A stretch of DNA of 64,000 nt from Eggerthella sp. YY7918 (GTDB lineage Bacteria; Actinomycetota; Coriobacteriia; Coriobacteriales; Eggerthellaceae). Numbering within the stretch: position 1 is the stretch's first letter; every line of letters starts with the position of its first letter. The stretch lies in the NCBI RefSeq assembly GCF_000270285.1, contig NC_015738.1, positions 620,001 through 684,000 on the forward strand, read 5' to 3'. The notes below the pieces were generated by a model that saw only the letters and a program-made list of their open reading frames with translations, had not been told where the DNA came from and searched no databases. Of this stretch, positions 36,847 to 45,009 are shown piece by piece. A program made the translations under genes and the position numbers.

Positions 36847-37914
36847 GTGCCGGATAAGCGAAGCGCGGGACGCATCGCCCTTGGCATGAGCGGGGGCGTG
36901 GACAGCGCGGTTTCGGCGGCGCTGCTTATGCGCGCAGGCTACGAAGTGATAGGTGTGACGTGTCGCTTCCAAGATGACGCGTCTTTTGCGAAAGCGCTCG
37001 ACGATGCGGCTGCGGTTTGTGCTCGTCTTGGTATCCAGCATGTTGAGCATTCGTGCGAAAACGCGTTCGAAACGTGTGTGATTGAGCCGTTTGTTTCTGG
37101 GTATGCGCAGGGGCTGACGCCAAGTCCGTGCGTGGGGTGTAACGCTCGCTGCAAGATACCGGCATTGCTTGAGGTGGCTGATGAGCAGGGATGCGATCGC
37201 ATAGCCACGGGGCACTATGCGCGTATTGTTTATCTGAAAGAATGCGGACGCTTTTCGGTGAAGACGGCGCTCGACGCGCGCAAGGATCAAAGCTACATGC
37301 TTGCGTTACTTTCGCAGGAGCAGCTGGCGCGCTTGGTGCTTCCCCTGGGTGCTGTGACGAAGGCGGAGGTACGTGTTCTGGCGGCCGATCTGGAATTGCC
37401 GGTGGCCGAGAAGCCGGAGAGCCAAGACAACTGTTTTGTGGAAGGCGACTATCGCGATTTTCTGCGTGCGCGGGGCGTGGTAGATGCGCCGGGAAACATT
37501 GTGGATGGCGCGGGTCGAGTGCTTGGTCGCCATACGGGGTTGGCTAACTATACCGTAGGCCAGCGCAAGGGTATTGGCATTGCAGCCGAAGAGCCCTATT
37601 ACGTGGTGGAGAAGCGTGTCGCGACTGGCGAGCTTGTGGTGGGGTTCGCGCACGAGGCGCTCGCGAGCGCCGTTCGTGTGAAGCGCATGAACTGGCTTGC
37701 AGGGGGGTCACTTGACGATCCGCGTGACGCGCTGGTGAAACTGCGCTACCGGAGCCGCGCGGTTCCGTGTATTATTGAACCTGAAGGATCTGATGTGGTG
37801 CGCATTGCGCTTCGAAGCCCGCAGCCAACGACGGCGCCGGGTCAATACGCTGTTCTGTACGAGGGCGACACCGTGCTCGGCGGCGGCATGATCGAGGAGG
37901 TAGAGCAAGCATGA
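36847..37914 (+). CDS. mnmA: tRNA-specific 2-thiouridylase
   Basis: 355 residues. The PP-loop ALGMSGGVDSAVSAALLM near residue 13, catalytic CVGCNARCK near 98, ATGHYARIVY near 120, DARKDQSYMLALL near 144 and the second cysteine in PESQDNCFVEGDYRDF near 198 define MnmA. It makes 2-thiouridine at position 34 of Lys, Glu and Gln tRNAs. GTG 36847 follows GGGAGGA. A TATACT -10-like element lies at 36777-36782. It overlaps coaE by four bases. Confidence 0.95.
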   Translation: MPDKRSAGRIALGMSGGVDSAVSAALLMRAGYEVIGVTCRFQDDASFAKALDDAAAVCARLGIQHVEHSCENAFETCVIEPFVSGYAQGLTPSPCVGCNARCKIPALLEVADEQGCDRIATGHYARIVYLKECGRFSVKTALDARKDQSYMLALLSQEQLARLVLPLGAVTKAEVRVLAADLELPVAEKPESQDNCFVEGDYRDFLRARGVVDAPGNIVDGAGRVLGRHTGLANYTVGQRKGIGIAAEEPYYVVEKRVATGELVVGFAHEALASAVRVKRMNWLAGGSLDDPRDALVKLRYRSRAVPCIIEPEGSDVVRIALRSPQPTTAPGQYAVLYEGDTVLGGGMIEEVEQA

Positions 37915-38510
37915 AGAAGCTGTTTGTCATAGGCGGCATGGGAGCTGGCAAATCTACGGCGCGTCAGGCGCTTGTTGATCAGGGCTTGCCCAATATCGAC
38001 CTCGACCAAGTGGGTCACGACGTGCTCACGTGGGACACGGTGAAGGAAGAGCTGGTGGCTGCCTTCGGCGAGGATATTCTCGACGAGAACAGCGAGATCA
38101 ACCGTCGTGCGCTGGCGGCGAAGGCGTTTGTAAGCCCCGCCGAGACACGCAAGCTTAATCGCATCACGATGCCCCGTATCGAAGAGGCGTTTACCGATCG
38201 CGTTTCCGAGCTGGAGCGCGAGGGACATGCGGCTGTTGTGGTGGAGCATTCCGTCTTCAAGAACCGCGCCTCGTCGCTTGCCTATGATGCCGACGTCGTC
38301 ATTGCGGTGCTTGCTCCGCTTGATATGCGCATCGAGCGCGCCGTGAAATCTGGCTGGGAAGAAACCGATGTGCGTCGCCGCATCGCTCAGCAGATTACCG
38401 ATGCCGATCGCATCGAAGCCGCCGATGTGGTGTTCAACAACGACAGCACCCCCGACGAACTGCGCAATCAGGTGCTTGCCTGGTGGGGAGAATACAGCAA
38501 GGACTTGTAG
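37911..38510 (+). CDS. coaE: Dephospho-CoA kinase
   Basis: 199 residues. P-loop VIGGMGAGKSTARQALVDQG at the start, then NIDLDQVGHDVL, and RRIAQQITDADRIEAADVVFNN near the C-terminus, all diagnostic for CoaE, which performs the last step of coenzyme A synthesis. It is translationally coupled to mnmA by an ATGA overlap and ends 15 bases before a convergent transporter gene. Confidence 0.93.
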   Translation: MKKLFVIGGMGAGKSTARQALVDQGLPNIDLDQVGHDVLTWDTVKEELVAAFGEDILDENSEINRRALAAKAFVSPAETRKLNRITMPRIEEAFTDRVSELEREGHAAVVVEHSVFKNRASSLAYDADVVIAVLAPLDMRIERAVKSGWEETDVRRRIAQQITDADRIEAADVVFNNDSTPDELRNQVLAWWGEYSKDL

Positions 38511-38525
38511 GTTCTTTCAGAAGAT

Positions 38526-39599
38526 TTACCACAATCCTAGCAGGTGCTGCATGCCGAGGCTGACGCCGGTGATGGCGGCCCAGCATACAAGACCCATGAG
38601 GATGGGTTTGCCGCCGCTTTTCACCAGGTGAACGATGTCGGTGTTGAGGCCGATGGCAGCCATAGCCATCACGATGAAGAACTTCGAGAGCGTTTTGAGG
38701 GGCTCGAAGAGGGCGACATCGGCTCCGGCCGCTACGGCGGCGGTGGTTATGACAGAAGCCAGCAAGAATAGTACGATGAATGCGGGCAGCGCGCGTTTCA
38801 GACTGAAGCCGCCGAAGCGACCGGTGGACTTGACCACGCTGTGAGCCTGAGCCTCTTGGGCGGTGGCGTCGTGGCTTTCGCGTCGTGCCATCCAAATACC
38901 CAGTACGAGCGTGATGGGGATGATGGCGAGCGTTCGTGTGAGTTTGACGATGGTGGCTTGGTCAAGCGCGTTTGAGCCGGGATGCATGCCATCCCAAGCG
39001 GCCGCGGCGGCCGTCACCGACGATGTGTCGTTTACGGCGGTACCGGCGAACAGACCGAACCCCTCGTTGCTCATGCCAAGCGCGTTGCCAAGCGAGGGGA
39101 AGATAAGCGCGGCTAGCACGTTGAACAGGAAGATAACCGAGATGGCTTGAGCGACATCTTTGTCGTCGGCTTTGATGGCAGGTGCCGTGGCGGCGATGGC
39201 GCTTCCGCCGCAGATGGACGATCCGACACCGATGAGCGTCGAGATACCCGACGGCATGTGCAGCAGTTTGCTCATGATGAAGGCGACAACAAGCGCCGTT
39301 GCGATGGTTGAGGCGATGATGGGAAGCGATAAGGCACCCACCTGCGCTATCTGCACAAGGTTGAGGCCAAATCCCAGCAACACAACGGCGGCCTGAAGCA
39401 CCTTCTTTCCGGTGAAAGCAATGCCGGTTTGTGTGATGCCGCGTGTGGGTTGCTTCCAAAAGATAGCGATGGCCATGCCCGCCAAAATGGCAAATACCGG
39501 CCCGCCGATGAGAGGAAAGGCCTGGCCGATGAACCAGCACGGCAAGGCGATGGCTAGGCACACCACCAAGCCCGGTATGGTCTTTCCTATGTTCGCCAT
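38526..39599 (-). CDS. YeiH/UPF0324 family putative sulfate exporter
   Basis: 357 residues with about ten membrane segments. The family signature appears in [20 protein letters not shown] and, in the middle, [40 protein letters not shown] is also typical. Proteins of this family are annotated as sulfate exporters, but substrates are poorly tested. ATG 39599 follows AAAGGA; the open frame from 39665 adds an unlikely segment. Divergent from uvrB. Confidence 0.87.
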   Translation of the reverse strand: MANIGKTIPGLVVCLAIALPCWFIGQAFPLIGGPVFAILAGMAIAIFWKQPTRGITQTGIAFTGKKVLQAAVVLLGFGLNLVQIAQVGALSLPIIASTIATALVVAFIMSKLLHMPSGISTLIGVGSSICGGSAIAATAPAIKADDKDVAQAISVIFLFNVLAALIFPSLGNALGMSNEGFGLFAGTAVNDTSSVTAAAAAWDGMHPGSNALDQATIVKLTRTLAIIPITLVLGIWMARRESHDATAQEAQAHSVVKSTGRFGGFSLKRALPAFIVLFLLASVITTAAVAAGADVALFEPLKTLSKFFIVMAMAAIGLNTDIVHLVKSGGKPILMGLVCWAAITGVSLGMQHLLGLW

Positions 39600-39682
39600 G
39601 CTGGTTCCTTTCCCGGTTGCAGTAAGCGCAAGAGTATAGCACGGTTGTATTCTGTTGGGTGTCATTTATAACCATTTTTAAA

Positions 39683-39696
39683 CGAACATCTGTTCA
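39683..39696. promoter_or_regulatory. LexA (SOS) box upstream of uvrB
   Basis: CGAACATCTGTTCA matches the Gram-positive LexA consensus arms CGAAC-N4-GTTCG at all positions but the last. It overlaps the -35 region of the uvrB promoter, the right place for LexA repression. Confidence 0.8.
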
Positions 39697-39719
39697 TATT
39701 ACGAGTGCTGTGGTACACT
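39691..39719 (+). promoter_or_regulatory. uvrB promoter
   Basis: TGTTCA (39691-39696) and TACACT (39714-39719) are spaced by 17 bp and lie about 74 bp before the uvrB ATG. The -35 is inside the LexA box. Confidence 0.5.
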
Positions 39720-39792
39720 CACTTTCTTATGGACTATTCCGCTGTGCGACCGATCTGTGCCAGCGTTTGCTTTTGCAAAGGGAAGGAACATC

Positions 39793-41943
39793 ATGGCTCA
39801 TCTTTCGAATATCGATGGCATTGAGATGGAGGGCAAGTTGCCCGACGTGCGGCTCGCAAACACCCCGTTCAAGGTAGTGTCGCCCTATGAGCCTTCGGGT
39901 GATCAGCCGCAGGCTATCAAGCAGCTGGCGCATGGCGTGGATGAGGGTTTGCGCTATCAGACGCTTCTGGGCGTGACGGGTTCGGGAAAGACCTTCACTA
40001 TGGCTAAGACTATCGAGGCCGTGCAAAAGCCCACGTTGGTCATGGCACCGAACAAGACACTGGCTGCTCAGCTGGCAAGCGAGCTCAAGGAATTCTTCCC
40101 GGACAACTCCGTGGTGTACTTTGTCTCCTACTACGACTACTACCAGCCGGAAGCCTACGTGCCCTCGTCGGACACCTTCATCGAGAAAGACGCCTCCATC
40201 AACGAGGAGGTGGAGAAGCTGCGTCACGCGGCCACGTCTGCGCTGCTCTCGCGACGTGACTGTATCGTGGTGGCATCGGTGAGCTGCATCTATGGTATCG
40301 GCAGCCCGATGGACTATGCGGGTATGGCCGTGTTTGTGGATAAGCAGAAGGAGATGGATCGCGACGACGTCATCCATGAACTTATCGACATTCAGTACGA
40401 CCGCAACGACTACGAGCTGAAGCGCGGTACGTTTCGTGTGCGTGGCGACTCGCTTGACGTATTCCCGCCGTATGCGGATAACCCGGTGCGTATTGACTTC
40501 TGGGGCGATGAGATTGAGGGCATCACCGAGATCGACCACGTGACAGGCGAAGTGATCAACGAATTTGAAGCGCTGCCCATCTGGCCGGCATCGCACTACG
40601 TGACGGCACGTCCCAAAATGGATCGTGCGCTCGGCACCATTCGCGATGAACTGCGCGAACGTTTGCAGCAGTTCAAGGAGGAGGGAAAGCTGCTGGAGGC
40701 GCAACGCTTGGAGATGCGCGTGAACTACGATTTGGAAATGCTTGAGACGATGGGCTTCTGTTCCGGAATCGAGAACTACTCGCGGCATATGGACGGACGT
40801 GAGCCCGGCGAGCCGCCCTATACGCTTATCGACTACTTCCCGAAGGACTTCCTTTGCATCATTGACGAGAGCCATGTGACGGTACCACAGATTCGCGGCA
40901 TGCACGAGGGTGACCGCTCTCGCAAGATTACGCTTGCCGAGCACGGCTTTCGCTTGCCGTCGTGCCTGGACAACCGTCCGCTGCGTTTCGACGAATTTGA
41001 AAGTCGCGTACCTCAGTTTATCTATGTGTCGGCCACGCCGGGCGACTACGAACAGAAGGTTTCGCAGCAGCAAGTGGAGCAGATTATTCGCCCGACGGGC
41101 CTGTTGGATCCTGAGATTATCGTGCGGGGGAGCGCTTCGCAGATCGACGACATCATCGACGAGGCGAAGGAGCGCGCCGCTCGTGACGAGCGCGTGCTGA
41201 TCACGACGCTCACCAAGAAAATGGCTGAGGATCTGACTGACCATCTGTTGGACCAGGGAGTGAAGGCGCGCTACATGCATTCGGACATCGCGACGCTCGA
41301 GCGCGTGGAAATCCTGCGCGAACTGCGTCAGGGCAAGTTCGATGTGCTTGTGGGTATCAACCTGTTGCGCGAGGGCTTGGACCTGCCCGAGGTGTCGTTG
41401 GTGGCCATCCTCGACGCAGACAAAGAGGGCTTTTTGCGCAACCATCGTTCGCTCATTCAGACCATCGGCCGTGCGGCGCGAAACGTGTCGGGCCAGGTGA
41501 TCATGTATGCCGACAAGACAACCGATTCCATGGACCTTGCCATCAACGAGACTCGACGTCGCCGCGCTATCCAAATGCAGTACAACGAAGAGCATGGCAT
41601 CGAGCCGCAGACTATTCGTAAAGCCATCAACGACATCATGAGTTATGTGACCGATGAGATGGGCAACACCACGGCTGAACAGGTAAACAAGGAGCTGGCC
41701 GAGCTTTCACGCGAGGAGGTGCTGCGCATCATTCAGTCTATGGAAGACGATATGGCCGACGCATCTCGCAACATGGACTTCGAGGAAGCAGCTCGCTTGC
41801 GCGACCAGGTGGTCAAGTTGCGTGTCCAGGTGGAAGGCGGCAGCGAAGAAGACGTGCTGAAGGACCTCAAAAAAGGCGCCCGCAAAGGCAGCGCCTTCGG
41901 CAACCGCAAAAACTCCGCCTACGGCAGCAGCCGACGGTCATAA
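39793..41943 (+). CDS. uvrB: Excinuclease ABC subunit B
   Basis: 716 residues, full length. Walker [17 protein letters not shown] near residue 47, DNA-inserting beta-hairpin region [21 protein letters not shown]-like near 105, helicase motifs ending in [20 protein letters not shown], and a C-terminal UVR domain ([20 protein letters not shown]) that binds UvrC. It verifies damage in nucleotide excision repair. ATG 39793 follows GGAAGGAA; the frame from 39757 starts earlier without support. A LexA box lies upstream. Confidence 0.95.
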   Translation: MAHLSNIDGIEMEGKLPDVRLANTPFKVVSPYEPSGDQPQAIKQLAHGVDEGLRYQTLLGVTGSGKTFTMAKTIEAVQKPTLVMAPNKTLAAQLASELKEFFPDNSVVYFVSYYDYYQPEAYVPSSDTFIEKDASINEEVEKLRHAATSALLSRRDCIVVASVSCIYGIGSPMDYAGMAVFVDKQKEMDRDDVIHELIDIQYDRNDYELKRGTFRVRGDSLDVFPPYADNPVRIDFWGDEIEGITEIDHVTGEVINEFEALPIWPASHYVTARPKMDRALGTIRDELRERLQQFKEEGKLLEAQRLEMRVNYDLEMLETMGFCSGIENYSRHMDGREPGEPPYTLIDYFPKDFLCIIDESHVTVPQIRGMHEGDRSRKITLAEHGFRLPSCLDNRPLRFDEFESRVPQFIYVSATPGDYEQKVSQQQVEQIIRPTGLLDPEIIVRGSASQIDDIIDEAKERAARDERVLITTLTKKMAEDLTDHLLDQGVKARYMHSDIATLERVEILRELRQGKFDVLVGINLLREGLDLPEVSLVAILDADKEGFLRNHRSLIQTIGRAARNVSGQVIMYADKTTDSMDLAINETRRRRAIQMQYNEEHGIEPQTIRKAINDIMSYVTDEMGNTTAEQVNKELAELSREEVLRIIQSMEDDMADASRNMDFEEAARLRDQVVKLRVQVEGGSEEDVLKDLKKGARKGSAFGNRKNSAYGSSRRS

Positions 41944-42000
41944 GAACTTATCTACGAATCGGGTTGGCAGAGACGTGAAACTTGCAGTGAACCAGTAGAT

Positions 42001-42040
42001 TGCAAGGTCCAATGCTTCACGTGAAGCATTGGACCTTGCA
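42001..42040. repeat. 40-bp perfect palindrome with parS-like core; possible uvrB terminator
   Basis: Positions 42001-42020 are the exact reverse complement of 42021-42040. The central 16 bases are TGCTTCACGTGAAGCA, which keeps the parS core CACGTG and flanking symmetry. A run of five T follows at 42046-42050, so the transcript could also form a terminator hairpin for uvrB, whose stop is at 41943. Both uses may apply. Confidence 0.75.
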
Positions 42041-42076
42041 GCATATTTTTGCTCGCATCTTTGTTCCTTTGGAAAA

Positions 42077-42092
42077 TGTTTCACGTGAAACG
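42077..42092. promoter_or_regulatory. parS-like site
   Basis: TGTTTCACGTGAAACG matches the broadly conserved ParB/Spo0J target TGTTTCACGTGAAACA at 15 of 16 positions. It lies 37 bp beyond the 40-bp palindrome, in intergenic DNA. A chance match of this quality in 64 kb is unlikely. Confidence 0.65.
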
Positions 42093-42136
42093 CAGGCGTG
42101 TATTTCGCAATTTCTGCACCTCTCGAATGCAAGTGT

Positions 42137-42171
42137 TTAAAGTTTTTCTAGTACAGAAGTAAAAACTTTAA
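42137..42171. promoter_or_regulatory. Inverted repeat, first operator of the AAA ATPase gene
   Basis: TTAAAGTTTTT (42137-42147) pairs exactly with AAAAACTTTAA (42161-42171) around 13 bases. A second palindrome with the same AAGTTTTT arm follows at 42180-42208, so the two look like repeated binding sites. Confidence 0.5.
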
Positions 42172-42179
42172 AAAAAGTT

Positions 42180-42208
42180 AAGTTTTTCTGTTTATAATGG
42201 AAAAACTT
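42180..42208. promoter_or_regulatory. Inverted repeat with -10 element, second operator of the AAA ATPase gene
   Basis: AAGTTTTT (42180-42187) pairs with AAAAACTT (42201-42208), and TATAAT (42193-42198) lies in the middle, so a bound protein would cover the promoter. Start codon GTG 42225 follows. Confidence 0.55.
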
Positions 42209-42224
42209 TTAGAAGGGAAAAGAC

Positions 42225-43439
42225 GTGATTGATAGACCTCAGTATCGAGCAGCAATAGAACCATATATTGATATGCCGCTTGTGAAGGTGCTTGCGGGAG
42301 TGCGTCGCTCCGGTAAATCGACTATTCTTCGTATGATTATGAACGAATTAAGTAACCGCGGGACCGCTTCAGATTGCCTTATTCATTATAGTTTTGATTC
42401 GCTTGCCTTCGCTGATATGAAAACGAGTTCCGAGTTCTATCGCATGATAAGCAAGCGACTTTCCTCCCGACGTTCCTATCTGTTTCTCGACGAGGTTCAG
42501 GAAATTCCTGAATGGGAGCGCGTCGTCAATAGCCTTATGACTGACTTTAATGTTGATATATACGTAACGGGATCGAATTCTCGGTTGCTTGCGTCTGAAA
42601 TATCAACGTATTTAACTGGACGTTATGTCACCATACCGGTTTATCCGCTGTCTTTTTCTGAATATCTTGACTTCAGACGGTTTCAGGGGCATGAAGCATC
42701 AAGGCCCCGCGATGAATTGGCTGCGTATCTTCGCAGGGGAGGTTTTCCTGTTGTAAATACTGGAGATATGGCCGATGATCAGGCATATCGTATTGTCAAC
42801 GACATCTATTCTTCGGTGGTGTTGCGGGATATAGTTCAAAAGAACGACATTAGAAGACCAGAGCTGTTGGAGCGTATTGTTCGCTTTGTATTTGACAATG
42901 CGGGGAAAACATTTTCTGCCAAAAGTATTTCGGATTATTTAAAAAGTCAGCAGCGCGCTTTAAGTGTCGAGACAGTATACAATTACCTCCTTTTTCTGGA
43001 GAAGGCGTTTCTTGTATATCGTTGTTCCCGTTTTGATATTCGTGGAAAAGAAGCTCTCAAAACCCAGGAAAAATTCTACCTTGTCGATACGTCCTTACGG
43101 CATGCTCTTTTGGGATATGATCCGACAGCAACAGCATCTTTGTTGGAAAATGCTGTCTATCTTGAAATAAGACGCCGCGGATTCAGCGTGTTTGTTGGTA
43201 AGTTGGGCGAGAAAGAAATCGATTTTGTCGCTGAACGTCAGGGCGCCCGCTTGTATGTACAAGTTTCACGTGAAATTGTAGACGAGCAAACGGAACACCG
43301 AGAGTATGGCAATCTTCTTGCGATAAGAGATGGCTATCCAAAGTATGTGTTACGAACTGATTCGTTTGCGGAGGGTCAATACGAAGGTATTCGTACTATG
43401 CATGTAGCTGATTTTCTTCTTTCAAATGAATGGGGATAG
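42225..43439 (+). CDS. AAA ATPase with DUF4143 domain
   Basis: 404 residues. Walker A VLAGVRRSGKSTILRMIMNE near residue 20, Walker B SYLFLDEVQEI near 85, then VYVTGSNSRLLASEISTYLTGRY-type sensor region, and a C-terminal DUF4143 domain ending in a nuclease-like fold segment (VGKLGEKEIDFVAERQGARL). This is a common, mobile family of unknown role that often occurs as scattered orphan genes. The gene is richer in A+T and in AGA codons than its neighbours, which suggests transfer. GTG 42225 follows GAAGGGAAA. A parS-like sequence lies inside it at 43262. Confidence 0.87.
   Translation: MIDRPQYRAAIEPYIDMPLVKVLAGVRRSGKSTILRMIMNELSNRGTASDCLIHYSFDSLAFADMKTSSEFYRMISKRLSSRRSYLFLDEVQEIPEWERVVNSLMTDFNVDIYVTGSNSRLLASEISTYLTGRYVTIPVYPLSFSEYLDFRRFQGHEASRPRDELAAYLRRGGFPVVNTGDMADDQAYRIVNDIYSSVVLRDIVQKNDIRRPELLERIVRFVFDNAGKTFSAKSISDYLKSQQRALSVETVYNYLLFLEKAFLVYRCSRFDIRGKEALKTQEKFYLVDTSLRHALLGYDPTATASLLENAVYLEIRRRGFSVFVGKLGEKEIDFVAERQGARLYVQVSREIVDEQTEHREYGNLLAIRDGYPKYVLRTDSFAEGQYEGIRTMHVADFLLSNEWG
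43262..43277. promoter_or_regulatory. Third parS-like palindrome, inside the AAA ATPase gene
   Basis: AGTTTCACGTGAAATT contains the perfect 12-bp core TTTCACGTGAAA and matches the parS consensus at 13 of 16 positions. It encodes part of VQVSREIV, so it could also be chance within coding DNA. Confidence 0.4.
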
Positions 43440-43560
43440 GCGTTTTTCGCAACATCTGCATCGCAGCATTTGTGTCTACGATCGTTGTCGTTACTACATG
43501 GATAAGCGCCCTGCATTCGGTTGCGGCTAGCAGTGAAGCATCGGCGCATTTTATCCAGGG
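43440..43560 (-). pseudogene. Decayed fragment of an FtsX-type ABC permease
   Basis: On the minus strand this stretch encodes LLAATECRALIHVVTTTIVD, closely like LLAAAGCETLIHVTTATLVG of the intact permease at 44993-46327; the DNA is similar too, for example a shared ACATGGAT and GCTAGCAG in the same order. It lacks a start and the rest of the gene. It sits directly after the AAA ATPase stop, so it probably marks the edge of an inserted segment or an old duplication. The remaining interval to 43717 holds only the promoter region of the next gene. Confidence 0.65.
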
Positions 43561-43717
43561 TGCCGATACTTCTATTTGCATAATCGATCAAATAGCCGTA
43601 AAAGAATGAAAATTTAAATAACGAAGGGGGGCATATGCGCCCTATACTAAACCTTGTCGATGAACTCTTTTGGACCCCGGGGATAGATGCAAAAACCAGA
43701 GCGAGCAGGGGACAAAC

Positions 43718-44893
43718 ATGATGAAATCACTTGGTGTAGCCGTAATCGGATGCGGTTTTGCGGGAAATTTCCACTCAAATGCCTGGACAAAGGTTAATTA
43801 TCTGGATATCAAGCTGAAAGCAGCGGTTGATAACCAAATCGAGCGCGCAGAAGCATTGAAGGAAAAGTGGGGTTATGAATACGCCACGGCGGATTATGAG
43901 AAGGTGCTCTCCGATCCGGAAGTGGATATTATCGATATTACGCTCCCTCCGCTGCTTCACCTGCCTTTTGCCTATAAGGCGATGGAAGCGGGCAAGCATG
44001 TTGTTTGCGACAAACCTCTGACCGGATATTTCGGAGAAGAGGGTGACGAAAAACCGGTGGGAGACAAAGTTCCCAAGGCGAAAATGTATGAAAGAATCCT
44101 CAAAGATCTCGAAGAGGCAAAAGAGAAGATTGGGAACAGCGACAAGCTCTTTATGTATGCAGAGAACTATATTTACTCACCTGCCATCGTAAAGGCTGCT
44201 GAAATCCTGAGGAAGAAAAGAAGTCGCATCATCTATATGAACGCGGAATGCAGCGTACACGGTTCTACCTCGCCGCTCTCCAAAGACTGGAGTCTTGTAG
44301 GTGGCGGCAGCATCATGCGCCTTGGTTCCCACCCAATTGCTGGAGTGCTGTATCTGAAGCAAGTAGAATCTGAGGTGCGCGGCTATGAGATCAAGCCGGT
44401 GAGTGTCGTTGCTGACACGGGAAGAATCGTTGAGAGTTTCCCGGAAGAGGACAAGAAGCATATTCTCAGTAAGTTTGATGACGTGGAAGATTTCGGGCAT
44501 ATCACGCTTACCTTCTCTGACGGAACCAAAGCGGTTATTCTGAGCTCCGAACACTATATGGGTGGAATCCAGAACCATATCAACCTTATTACGAACGATG
44601 GTGTTCTCGAATGCCTCATGACGCCGCCGAACAATATGAGAAGCTTTTTCATGGACGACGAGGGGCTGGAAGACGTCTATATCTCTGAAAACTTGCAGTG
44701 TAAAACCGGCTGGAATAGCGTATTTGTTGCAGAGGAAACGCTAAGAGGCTACACGGCAGAACTGCAGGCGTTTGCCGAGGATGTGGCCTATAACAGAGAG
44801 CCGGAAGCGGGAATCGATATCGCGCTGGAGACGACAAAGATCATGTACGCAGCATATCTTTCCGCCGAGGAAGGTAGAAGGATCGAACTGTAA
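43718..44893 (+). CDS. Gfo/Idh/MocA family oxidoreductase
   Basis: 391 residues. N-terminal Rossmann fold with VAVIGCGFAGNFHSNAW, the family motif DIIDITLPPLLHLPFAYKAM and AGKHVVCDKPLTGYF, whose Lys is part of the catalytic site. The C-terminal domain contains GGGSIMRLGSHPIAGVLYL with a conserved His. These enzymes oxidise or reduce sugars and inositols with NAD(P). ATG 43718 follows AGGGG. The gene uses AGA/AGG arginine codons often, unlike most genes in the window, so it was probably acquired. The substrate cannot be told; no sugar transporter is nearby. Confidence 0.86.
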   Translation: MMKSLGVAVIGCGFAGNFHSNAWTKVNYLDIKLKAAVDNQIERAEALKEKWGYEYATADYEKVLSDPEVDIIDITLPPLLHLPFAYKAMEAGKHVVCDKPLTGYFGEEGDEKPVGDKVPKAKMYERILKDLEEAKEKIGNSDKLFMYAENYIYSPAIVKAAEILRKKRSRIIYMNAECSVHGSTSPLSKDWSLVGGGSIMRLGSHPIAGVLYLKQVESEVRGYEIKPVSVVADTGRIVESFPEEDKKHILSKFDDVEDFGHITLTFSDGTKAVILSSEHYMGGIQNHINLITNDGVLECLMTPPNNMRSFFMDDEGLEDVYISENLQCKTGWNSVFVAEETLRGYTAELQAFAEDVAYNREPEAGIDIALETTKIMYAAYLSAEEGRRIEL

Positions 44894-45009
44894 TGAAACA
44901 CGTGGCCGATGCGCCCTCGCAAATAGGTGCGCGGGCGCTGAAGCTGCTTGAAATGATGCGAGAGCGCGTGAGTCCGAAAGAGGCTCCGAAGGTCATTCCT
45001 GCACGGTAA
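44893..45009 (+). CDS. 38-residue open frame overlapping the dehydrogenase stop, probable gene remnant
   Basis: ATG 44893 overlaps the preceding stop (TAATG). The product starts MKHVADAPSQIGARALKLL and ends in APKVIPAR. Its codon use looks native rather than like the preceding gene. The end pattern recalls the C-terminus of LacI-type regulators, but this is only a loose impression. It overlaps the end of the convergent permease gene. Either a remnant joined to the island edge or chance. Confidence 0.3.
   Translation: MKHVADAPSQIGARALKLLEMMRERVSPKEAPKVIPAR

Noticed and set aside
39727-41595. 622-codon minus-strand frame over uvrB
   Set aside because: Antisense shadow; the plus strand has every UvrB motif.
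44893-45009. Full small protein gene after the dehydrogenase
   Set aside because: Listed only at low confidence: 38 residues, overlapping the convergent permease end, without a clear family.
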